From Ramazzottius varieornatus (lineage: Eukaryota; Tardigrada; Eutardigrada; Parachela; Ramazzottiidae): a stretch of 64,000 nt of DNA. The notes under the pieces were generated by a model. That model was given only the letters and a program-made list of their open reading frames with translations, was not told where the DNA came from and made no database searches. The stretch spans positions 877,773 to 941,772 of the forward strand of contig BDGG01000010.1 of the NCBI GenBank assembly GCA_001949185.1. The letters are read 5' to 3'. Below, in pieces: positions 11,681-21,500 of this stretch (within the stretch, counting starts at the first letter, position 1; each line of letters starts with the position of its first letter). A program made the translations under genes and the position numbers.

Positions 11681-12283
11681 TCAAGCGTTGAAGGTAATGT
11701 TCAAACCGTTCGCTTTGCCCGAATTATGGTGCGAAAATCGGTATACCCGAATCATGTCGTTTACCTCGTACATGGAATGAGAAAGATTCAGAATAAGGCT
11801 AACAATCTCATTTATAGACGATTGATTGATACCAAGAGAACGTAACAACGATAAGCCAACCTTCGAAATCACACCACGTGCGCCAAACCATAATCCATGT
11901 ACAAAAACCTCTTGAAAGCCTTCCGCTCGCAATTCATCACTTGTTCCGCTGCACTTCCTTTCCTTTTCCTCATTCTGGGCACGAATATCTGTTACCGTTG
12001 TTTCCATCCGAATCGTTGGGTCGATGATCCAGGCTTTCGTCTTGTCCTTCATCCTTATGATCAGGTCCGGTTTGAGTCCTTCTGTCGTTCTTTCCTCCAC
12101 AGTCACTTCCCACTTGTCTTCCTTCCGCAGTTCTCCCGTACTGAATTTCACGACTTCATCGTGCCTGTAACTTCTCATGTCCTTGACTTGTTCACACTGG
12201 CCCCAGATGTGCGACAACGATATGTATATATGACAATATAATATGATATATAATTTGACACTATGTATTATTTCTATCTTCAA
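11681..12283 (-). mobile_element. Non-LTR retrotransposon, C-terminal endonuclease-like fragment
   Basis: A 200-codon open frame is recognisable as the C-terminal part of a non-LTR retrotransposon polyprotein of the type with a restriction-like endonuclease. Key stretch: LKPDLIIRMKDKTKAWIIDP followed by TIRMETT, the PD...D core pattern (PDLI, then IIDPTI), and later VHGLWFGARGVISK, similar to the segment after the endonuclease core. The reverse transcriptase is absent, so the copy is 5'-truncated. The 3' end (plus 11735-11775) is the inverted partner of plus 11398-11430. Family assignment is from motif pattern only. Confidence 0.5.
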
Positions 12284-13300
12284 AATTGAACGAAATTACG
12301 GGACTGCCGTTTTCAATACCCATTGCTCCACTCAGTCTCGCTCCACTGCTGTCCATACCGGAACACCTGATTATCATCTTCGCGCTTCGAACAATAAGCT
12401 GAATTACGTCAGAAAGGTCGACTTATCGATGATGAGTCACAATTACGATAGCCTACCGTGTAATTACTGTGTCCTTGCTTATAATGATCGATCCTCAACA
12501 GGTTCACAGTTTATACTCATGGCGCGTACTAACCTACGTGCTAGGTGTAGTACGTGCTTCCACATAGCTAAATTCAACGGATTAACTTAAAACGTAACAT
12601 CGGAAGTTTACATATTAAACTAGTGAAACTGATTTTTCTGCGTGCATGCATCTCATAAAAGAGTTCAAGTTAAATTTTACAAAATAAAAAAGATCATCGG
12701 CTCGGCTCTTACATTGCGGGACTAAAAGGTAGTTGATCACTGCAGGGGACTGAACTGCGGACTGCGAAATTTATGTTACGGCTCCTTAAAACAGTCCCAG
12801 GCGAAGCGTCCAGGCGTTTTAGAGTTTTATTAGGGATTTCTCTCTGTGGGCTCGCCACTGCACGTTTTTGAGTGGTGAAATTTCGATCTAATTTAGAGTC
12901 GATTTGAACTTCCGCTTTTGGGGATTGCCGTGTGGTCGCGGTGTTTCCGCCGAATGGCAACCTTCAAGGCGGAAAATCCCAGTGAATGGCGATGATGAAG
13001 CGCGTCTTAATGTACGAGTACGGATACGTCACGAAGCTGTACGCCAAAAGTGGGCGCGATCCATTCGCTTCAATAACGCACTTTGCCAGAGTTAACTCGA
13101 TGTCTCTGCGCTGCTTGAGAGCGGACCAATGGCGAGTACAGATACTGCCTGAAATCTACACTATGTCATTGGTCGTTTCTCTAGCTGCGCAAACTCTGTA
13201 TAGGTACCTGCGAATAGTGCGTTAATTTGTCGAACTGATGGTTTCTTCAACGCTTCCTTTGAAATGACGGACGAGATGACGTTTGACGCAAACGAACGCT
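12284..13300. other. Intergenic region, nothing identified
   Basis: Mixed small open frames exist on both strands (for example minus 12709-12960, plus 12986-13225), with no motif and no convincing splice structure. It may include more of the retrotransposon's flanks. Confidence 0.35.
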
Positions 13301-13304
13301 GAGC

Positions 13305-13651
13305 TCACAGAGAGACCTCCCACTTTGCCGTCGGGAAAAACAGTTCAACCAGCGATCGCTCCATTCCAAAAAAGATCTTTCGTTTTCCATTCATATTACG
13401 TACCGAAGTTTCCATGCTCTTGCAGAAAAGATTACCGTTGTTTAAAATGAACATTAGTCTAAGTAGATTTGACCTACCAATTCGCTGCAGAACTGCCAAA
13501 ATACCCATTGTTTATATTCGCTACTTTCTACTGCTGTTGGGTTAATACAGCTTTGGTGCCCTTCGTGCGCCCCTTCCATCAAAACTGTGATCATCCTTTG
13601 CTCCAAAGTGGGTTCTGAGCGTAACTTAATACGTTCTTGGGAAGGAGCCAC
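13305..13651 (-). CDS. Possible small gene, unrecognised
   Basis: The minus-strand frame starts with an ATG at 13651 (MAPSQERIKLRSEPTLEQRM). It reads to VFWQFCSEL, where a GTAGGT donor occurs near 13476. A second open stretch continues to 13305. It is divergent from MED15 (start 134 bp away), a typical arrangement for a real short gene. I do not recognise the product; the coding call rests on frame, start position and donor only. Confidence 0.3.
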
Positions 13652-13784
13652 ATGATGATAATTATTTGTCGTATTTTTTTCAGAATTTTCTGACAGTATT
13701 TTCTAGCGGATACAGCACTCAACGTGGCCAAATACCCAAGGATCTCACCTGATGGTGGACATCAGAATACCTTTGGCGTATAAG

Positions 13785-15742
13785 ATGACGTCTGAGGACG
13801 AAGGAATATGGGATAGCACGGAAAATCGGGCCTGGGTGCTGAGCGAGCTGTAAGCATTACCCTGAGTGACGTTGTATACCTTTCATTGCCGTGCTTTGGG
13901 GGCGCACTTGCTCTGCCTATTGCTAGGCTGTCTTGCATTGGTCTTATGACGTCATGCGCGAGGCGCACCGGGTGACTTCTATTTTGGTTTTTCTGCTACA
14001 GGGAACAGATCTTCGACACGTATGGGAACCCCATGCCGAAAGGAAGCGCGGAGATGGAATCCCAGCTCTATGACAAGGCTAGAACTCAAGTAGGTTTGGC
14101 GGAAGGCGGAGACTGAGGCTCTTTGCGGAATTCTGTTTTGACGTGTGAATTTTGTAGGACCAGTACATGACTCTGGCTCGTCGTCTTTTGCGGACAGTTC
14201 TCGAGATGGCCCGTAAGTATCATTTTGGATAGTCGTGGCGCTTTGTGCAGCACCGCAATGCCCATAGGTTTTACCACAAGGTATTGCCGTTTAATCACGA
14301 GGGGGTGAATCATGAAAGCGGTACAGGTCAGATTGAAAGAATAAATGCCCCGTAGCTAGTTAGAAATCGTCTCTATAGCGTGAATAGGATTTGTTGGTAT
14401 TGTGGCTCCCAGTGGATTATCGTAGTTTCCTATCAGTGAATTATGGTTTGTTGGAGTTTTGGTGTCAGATGTTTCGGTAGACAAGCGGACATGGAAGATC
14501 TTGAGTACTCGTCATGTGAGATGAGACAGCATATTATAGTGTAGAGTATTATAGATATCACAATCTTTAGGATCTCACACGAAGGAAACAGGTGTAGTTT
14601 TGCGGCAATACCTTGGTTAAAAATACAGCAAGCGATTTCGGACTGTTTCCCATTGGGAATAGTGTAGTCCGAAGAAGCTTACGTTCCTCCCCTAACTCGT
14701 GCATACAGCAGGGCGTTCTTAGCGAACAGCTGCGCGGGTTCCCTGGGTCGACGCGTCGTTAGCTGCAGTTAGGGCTTTAAGGTGACTGCACAAAGATTTT
14801 CCGCACCGAAACTTTTCCCAAATATTTTTTTATCGTTAGTTTGGACTGCAGAAAAACGGTCTACAAGGAGCGCAGAAGTTATCGCGGAGGGACGAGCAGC
14901 GTTGGAACGGATGAACTCCAACATCATGGCCGATACAGACTTCAAATTTAAGATGCCGCCTTCGCCCATGTCCTCCCTTACACCATCTTCTCCTGCGCTA
15001 TCCGACTCAGCCTCCCGAACCGACGTCTCTCCTAACCCTTTCCGCGTCAAAGGGACGGATCGTTCGGCCGGCGTAGTCCTGACAGATGCCGTCTTTCCCA
15101 ATCCCTTCACTCCGGCCGCGAACCCTAGGAAAACCACCCCACCCGAACAAGCTTGTCCTGTCACGGTTGAATCGGTGCCTGTCGCTGTACCTCAACCACT
15201 TCACTTCGTAGCTCAACCGTTGGTTTCGATGGAATCCACGTCCTTGCCGAGTTCTTTCAACCGAAAGAAGATCTCCTATGGATCGATCAAGCTTCCTCCA
15301 CCGAACAAACGGGTCTTCGTGTTTCCGGAGAACCCCGCGAAGTCTCAGTCGAGATCCTATGGTGAGAGTCTGGACGCGATTGACGACCCTGTGGAAGTTA
15401 CCACCAGAATCATCGTCGAAGACAGTCCGCATAAGAGTTCTTCGAAAGCTCCAGTGCCCGGAAGTGACTACCTTTCGTTTGAGTTCAATAACAGTGGAAC
15501 GTATGAGGCAGCCCTCAACCTACTGATTCCCAAGTAAGTTCCGGACCATATGGGACGAGGGCAAATGACTTCACCCTGATCGTTTTCTCAAGTGGCGCAT
15601 GCTCGCAGCCAAGAAAAATGGAAATTGCGCCACTTGCTCCCATACAAGACTGGCGTTTTCTGGAACGATAATGACTGATCATTTTTGCAGGGGATGTCTC
15701 ATCAATCAGATCACAGTTGGACTGAGAAAGGACCAAGATTAG
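13785..15742 (+). CDS. MED15: Mediator subunit 15 homologue (KIX domain), short form
   Basis: MED15 is a Mediator tail subunit whose N-terminal KIX domain binds transcription activators. Five exons join in phase: 13785-13849, 14002-14089, 14158-14212, 14852-15533 and 15691-15742. The first three encode a KIX domain: WDSTENRAWVLSELEQIF, then SAEMESQLYDKARTQDQYMT and LARRLLRTVLEMA. This lines up with the vertebrate MED15 pattern of EMENHVFSKAKTRDEYLSLV followed by ARLI. The rest (about 245 residues) is low-complexity, rich in S, P and T, and ends SGTYEAALNLLIPK then GCLINQITVGLRKDQD. The protein is about 310 residues, much shorter than the 700-800 of vertebrate MED15, and lacks a long glutamine-rich region. 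The identity of the KIX part is firm; the name of the whole protein is inferred. Confidence 0.7.
15570..15665. mobile_element. Palindromic MITE copy (MED15 last intron)
   Basis: GATCGTTTTCTCAAGTGGCG on the left is mirrored by ATTGCGCCACTTGCTCC on the right, and GTTTTCTGGAACGAT closes it. It lies wholly inside the MED15 intron 15534-15690. Confidence 0.8.
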
Positions 15743-16236
15743 AACTGTTTAATGTTTTCTGTTTTGCTTTTCTTACTTGCTTTTCTTACTTGCTTTTCTT
15801 ACTTGCTTTTCTTACCTTTAATTTTCCTAGATGAAAGATAGGTCATTCGAAGCAGCGAATCTTTTATTTCAATAGTCAGTTTGGCTGGGTTGTATTGTTC
15901 TTGGTACGTTGTGGTTTCAGGTGTGGAATCGTGATCTTCTCGAGGTATACTTCAGAGCTTATGGCTTTAAATTTACTAGACGAGGACGCGGTGGTTTTTT
16001 ATTTGTTAGAAATCCGTAGCTTAGTGGTTTTTACCGATGACAACGAAATGTGTCGCATCGGTGTTCTCATCCTCACGCTTTGTTCAGACTTCAGATCAAA
16101 TGTTTTAATTCCAAATTTACACAAGCGAACAAAGAATATCATGCTGTTCTAGAATATTCGAATACTAAGATCATTTCCGTAGAAGTTTAAATGTCGAGAA
16201 GAAAAACAGAAGAGACTATTGGAATGAGAAGATTAT
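15743..16236. other. Convergent spacer with 13-bp tandem repeat
   Basis: This spacer contains the 3' ends of MED15 and PAXX. Four head-to-tail units of TGCTTTTCTTACT (last base varied) occupy 15765-15816, probably in the MED15 3' UTR. An 85-codon frame at 15895-16152 has no recognisable features. Confidence 0.6.
15765..15816. repeat. 13-bp tandem repeat, 4 units
   Basis: The unit TGCTTTTCTTACT occurs four times without interruption, ending in TTACC. It is a pyrimidine-rich strand and starts 23 bp after the MED15 stop codon. Confidence 0.9.
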
Positions 16237-16974
16237 TCAGTCTTCCTCGTCGTCATCATCATTATCATCAAACTCCACGCCTTTAGGGGGCTTCACTTTA
16301 CGAGAAGCAGGGTTGATTACACTCATATGAGGATCGATCTTTGGTTTCTTTACTTTTCTCGTGCGGTTTTCCGAGAAGACAGGCATGGACTGAGTTGCGT
16401 TTCCGACTCCTCCAGGAACTGCGTGCGCCAAAGCCTGGCGCTCGAGATCATCGATTCTGTCAGTTAGATCCTTATTTTCCTTCTTACATTGATTCAGGTT
16501 GGAGCCGAATTGCAGAAGAAGGAAGCGGATGTCTGCGGCGTCAGTCTTGACAGGCTCGAGTAGGAACAAGTAGGTGAGAGTGTAGAATTCTTTAATGGAG
16601 AGCTCGACTCGTCCGTTATCCCGTCGCTGGACTCTTGTCTTCCCTGCGTCAAAGCTCTCCCTATAGGAAACAAGACCCAGAAATATGAACACCGAGGAAA
16701 ATATGGGTCTTGCTGCGTACTTGACGGCTTTGATGAAGTTGACGACAGTTGTTTTGCCACCTTTGGACTTGTTCTCCAACTGTTGTTCAGTCAGAGTGGC
16801 TTTGTAGATTTGCGCGGCATCGATAAACCAGATCATCCAGACATCGTCGGGTAGTACCAGGTGAGCCACCGATGTTCCAGCCGTCTTACTGTAGTTCTTG
16901 TCGTCAAACTCTGATGTCTGCGTGGTGATGAAGGTAGGAACGCCGGCGTCGAGGAATAATCCAGAGAGCGGCAT
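16237..16974 (-). CDS. PAXX: PAXX, paralogue of XRCC4 and XLF (NHEJ factor)
   Basis: PAXX stabilises the Ku complex on DNA ends during non-homologous end joining. The C-terminus, SVINPASRKVKPPKGVEFDD, matches the vertebrate PAXX Ku-binding tail (SLINPGFKSKKPAGGVDFD). The head domain has DDVWMIWFIDAAQIYKATLT, comparable to NLYVTDAAELWSTCFTP. Then come EFYTLTYLFLLEPVKTDAAD and a coiled-coil stretch (NLNQCKKENKDLTDRIDDLE), the expected head-coil-tail order. It is 245 residues from the ATG at 16974, against about 204 in human. An acidic run (DDNDDDDEED) extends past the usual end. An in-frame stretch (FYEGTLQT) preceded by TTTTGCAG near 17000 suggests an upstream first exon, so the true start may be further upstream. 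Confidence 0.7.
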   Translation of the reverse strand: MPLSGLFLDAGVPTFITTQTSEFDDKNYSKTAGTSVAHLVLPDDVWMIWFIDAAQIYKATLTEQQLENKSKGGKTTVVNFIKAVKYAARPIFSSVFIFLGLVSYRESFDAGKTRVQRRDNGRVELSIKEFYTLTYLFLLEPVKTDAADIRFLLLQFGSNLNQCKKENKDLTDRIDDLERQALAHAVPGGVGNATQSMPVFSENRTRKVKKPKIDPHMSVINPASRKVKPPKGVEFDDNDDDDEED

Positions 16975-18506
16975 GGTCTGCAGTGTCCCTTCGTAAAACC
17001 TGCAAAAGAAATACAGATCGTGACACTGTTTCCGGACAAAGCCAGAGGTTCAGAAGCAGTGTTCCAGACTCCCTCAAAGAAGGACAACAGGAGAGTAGAA
17101 TCAGAATTAGGAAAGTGGAAGAAAATCTTTTGAATGTAATGTATTAAAATTTTGAATTTGCAACCAAGTGAACCAACGCACCAATCAAAATAAACAATCA
17201 ACCCTTCGCATGCAAGTGTGCTCCGGAACGAACACTACAAAAAGCTTACGTCACGGATTACAAACGATGTGCCGCTATAAGCCGTTAGAGAACCGTTTGC
17301 TTTATGACGTCATGGGCCACAAGACACACCTGGACTCTATTGCACTGTGACGTATTACGCGTACCCAAAGCACCGAGCTTTTTTGATTTTGTTGTCGTTT
17401 TTCGTCTTGCTCTTTCTTCGTAGCCTACGATGCGTCTTCCGGGAGCAGCGCTTTTCGCGCCATAAGAGAATTCGAGATCGTCCTAAAACAGTGGATCCAG
17501 CCTTGCGATGCGTTAGAGTTCTTCATATTCATTTGCTGGGCGACTTGAAGCGCCATGTTACGGATGTCGTAGTTACAGACCAGCGTGTCGTCTTTGATTT
17601 TCTACGCCACTCCAGTGCGAGATGGATTGATTTCCCGGTTTTCCCGTTTTTCTCGTAGGGTAGTCTGTTATTAAACATAGTACACTTGCATGTAGGTAAC
17701 TGTAGGTCATGTAGGTTAAATCACTCACTATGACTTACCTCCATTCTCCAAGGGAAAAGGGATGAACGAAGAATTTTGGTGATCTTGGCAAAAGCGTCTT
17801 ACTTAGTGATATCCTCCTTGCTTTGAAGGCTTCCATACTGAGTTCTATCTGTCCTCTGATGCGTGCGAACAGCAACGGTCCTGAATTCCACCATGAGCGG
17901 CGCCTGAGAGCAAACCACGGCATACTCTGAAGTCCGAAAGTCGTCACCGAAAACGAGGAAATAAAACTGAAATTCCGAAGTTTGAAACTTTGCAACTTTG
18001 AGATGGAAAACCCGTAATCAACAATCAATGCTACTGCTGGGCTAACCGGAACACCGCGTAGTCTACCACCGATAGTACTACTGCTTCGGCAGAGCTATAC
18101 TAGCTAAAACTTAGCTTCTGCGCTTTGCTGATTCGCCGAGAAGCGAGATTCCACTCGTCCCAGAGAAACCCTTTTGTTGGCAGGCCATTCCTTCAACATG
18201 TTTGCTAGATCTAGGATGAGTTACCAGTTTTAGTGGAGCGAAATTTGATATGCAGTTTTTCTCTCCAATCCAGTGAATTCAGAGCCGAAGAAACAGAAAC
18301 GACGTAGGCGAACTGTTGGAAAATCAGACGCGCACCCAGGTCGTTAATAATAGTCCGTCGCACGAAGAAATAATAATTATGTAAGCAGCAAAGTACCCTC
18401 CGAAGAACATGAGGTCAAGGTCAAAGCAGCAGAGAATATCAAAATAAATTAATAAACAGAAAAACGCAGATACAAAACATCGTATTAAAAATAGCATGGA
18501 ATACAA
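16975..18506. other. Intergenic region between PAXX and LARS
   Basis: Apart from the transposase fragment at 17430-17625 and a possible first exon of PAXX near 17000, I see no gene. The minus frame 17735-18028 has no motif. The region holds the LARS 3' UTR at its right end. Confidence 0.4.
17430..17625 (-). pseudogene. Fragment of pogo/Tigger transposase (CENP-B-type HTH)
   Basis: The minus-strand frame reads DIRNMALQVAQQMNMKNSNA then SQGWIHCFRTISNSL. It resembles the Tc5/CENP-B helix-turn-helix pattern of Tigger transposases (A..VA..MN...F.AS.GW...F..R). The catalytic domain is absent. The sequence differs from the Tigger-like relic at 55.9-57.2 kb, so it may be another family member. Confidence 0.5.
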
Positions 18507-21500
18507 TTACTTGCTACCGTTCACCATTTCCGGTTTGACACCTTCAGCTCGAAACACGATGGAAGGTTCACCAGGACACAGTTCGTCTTTGATCTTTGCA
18601 TCCGAGGATTCTCCGTTGTTCTTGATATCGAGACCCTCTAGTTCCAGCGTACTCTTCAAGTACTCCAGGTTGGCCGACAACACAGATTCCTCGTCGAACG
18701 GCAGCTCGATTCGCAGAGCTTTTCCACCTTCTGTTTCATACTTGGTCTTAACCAAATGAACGAACGGCATTACCTTCTTCATGTGTTTAGCCACTTCCTT
18801 GTTCTCCTTCAGATCCTCCAGGATTTGTTTCTTGTCGGGTAGTTCTTCTTTTCCCGTGGGTGTGTACGACTGCAGCTTCTTAAAAATGGCTTCTTGCCAG
18901 GGTGGGTACTTCTTGGCGATCCATATCGTAGCGTGAGTCGGCTTGGGTGGAACTGGACCGGCGTTCTTTCCTTTGCCTGCAGTCTGATTGGCAATCTTCT
19001 TGAGACGAAATTCGTGGAGTGCCTCAACGACGTACTGCGAGGCGTGAACCAAATTCTGATCAACTGGCGCGGTCGACACTGGAAACTTGGCGTGCATTAT
19101 GCTTCCTTCCTGAAACAAACACGAGATAAATTTTGAGTAAAAGCTTTTGCGTTGCATTTGTCTACATCATTATGTCATTTGGGTAGTCAAGTAGAAACCC
19201 TAAATTATACAGTAGGAAAATTCCGAAAAGGGATTTTCTTAGTCTATCTTGCAGAAAAAAAAACTGGTTTCTACTTGACGTTACCCCTTCCCCATTGCGT
19301 TACGACAAGCAGAAACAAAGGCTGCGTTTCGTAAGTCAAAAACCCTAGTTAACAACCAGCTTTCGAACACGTGACTGGTGATGTCACGACCGCGGTAGGA
19401 GCCGGGTTGACGGTTAACTAGCATAAAAAGGCTAGTTGACGGTTAACCCTATTCAATCAAGCACGGTAAAACCACAGTGAAATTTGATTGCCCTTTTTCA
19501 TGCATCTTTCCGGTTTGTTCTCAGCCATGACGTCAGCTATCACGTGTCGGGTTGTCAACTAGGGTTGACTTACGAAACGCAGCCAAAGTATTTCGGTCCG
19601 CAAAAATATGTGAATCTTCGGTATTTTGCGTAATAACTCGATCGTTTTACAAGTGGCGCACACTCTCGTCCAAACACAACCTGGATCTGCGTTACTTGTG
19701 CTAATCATTTAGGTGAGATCATTTGCCCACGCGCCAATTATCCCGTCTAAATGCTCAACCCACATTCTTTCTCACACACTCAGAAACACTGATTGTATCT
19801 CCAACCATACCTTTCCGAGAAGCTTCCAGGTGTGTTCGCACACATGCGGGCAAATGGGCGTCAGCAACAAGGTCTGGACCTCAAAGAACCTTTCCATCAG
19901 TTCCCTGTCCATGCCTTCGGCTCCGCAAAACTCTCTGTAGCGGCTCAAACACAGCTGCATCTCAAAGAACCCACTCTTCAGCGCTTCCTTGTACAACATT
20001 CTCTCGTAATGTCCATCAGTCTGTTCAATCCTGGCGTTCATGTCATTCTCAAAGACCCTGTCATTCCAGGTCTTCTCTTTTCTCTCCACCAGCTTCAATT
20101 CTCCTTTATCCTTGATATACTCTAACCAGGTATATAGTCTCAGGACCCCGGCATCAGCTGCCACTTCCGAGAAGTTTGCGTCATCCAGTCCATCGCCTGC
20201 ATCAGCCAACGCCATGCGCATTCCATCAGCAGAGTATCGCTCAATGGCTTCTTGGAGAGTCAAGAAGTTCCCTGTTGACTTGGACATTTTCTCCTTGTTC
20301 AGGAGAATGTGTCCGTTGGCTCGGATAGACTTTGGCCATTTGGACGGGTCGTTGGGCCAGATGGCAGCGTGTGTATAGAGGAAGTAAGTGAGGTGGTTGG
20401 GGACCAGGTCTTTACCGGAGACGCGCAGGTCAACACCGTACCAGTACTCGAAAGCGTTCTTCAGCTTATCTAAGGTCTCCTTCGAAATACCGGAGTTTTC
20501 TGGAAACTTTGCGTCTTTGAAGAAAATGTAGTCCAGAACTTCTGGCTGCATTTGCTCCGGACTACAAAAAAACTTAGGAAAATTAGAATATTATTCCGCA
20601 ACTACAGTAGGAAAGCTATTTTGAAAACTTTCCGAATTTAAAATTCAAGTTCTGTCTTCCAAATATTCTTGCCTTTATTATGCAGGCGCACATCTTCGTA
20701 AAGAAGGTTCACGAATCAGAGCACTATGTCTCCTTGAATTTGCAAGCGCTACTAGGTGTCAAATTTGGAAGACAAACTGAACCCGTTATGCCTGCTTCTC
20801 TCAAGTATCCACAGAAACGTGAAATCATTCGATGATTCTACAGTATTCTGAACAGTACAGTATAAGCTCTTACCGAATGCCCGATGGACCGTGCTGTTTT
20901 CCATCGAGGGATGACTGGAGGTAATGAACGACCGTGTAAAACGCCATGTAGATGGTAGAGTCCGAGAGCGACTCGATGAGGTACTGCGGATCCCATGGAA
21001 GCTTTGTACCTGCAAAGAAACTTCAATTGTTGGAAAGACTGCAATCGATGCCAGTCGTGAATCTTCGTCGAAGAAACTTATATTTCATAGCACATAGCAC
21101 CACTTTTCGTATAATTTTGCAAGCGCTACCAGGTATCAAATTCGGTGTAATAAATATGAACCCGTTATGCCTGCCTGTTTCCCATTTCCCACACATTCTT
21201 AAACGCTTGTCAGCCATCAACCAGAAAGCAGAATCAGAAAAACGGAAAACAACGGAAACAAGGCTTGATACCTAGCCCATATGAGCGCGAACAGGCATAC
21301 TCATGCAGCCAGTCGATCGTAGCCAAGAAGTTATTCCGCACTTCCGGTGAGTACGTATCCAGCTGCTCGAGCACCTTCCTGGCTTGTTCTTTCCAGTCTT
21401 CCTGACCATAGTCGAGGTACCACTGGTCACAAAGTGCCACCACACACTCATCGCCCGATCGTGAAATGACTTTGCCTTCCGGTTCAAAGTACAGCAGAGC

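Noticed and set aside
12243-12590. 115-codon plus-strand frame after the retrotransposon fragment
   Set aside because: No motif, starts in AT-rich sequence, no splice support; likely chance.
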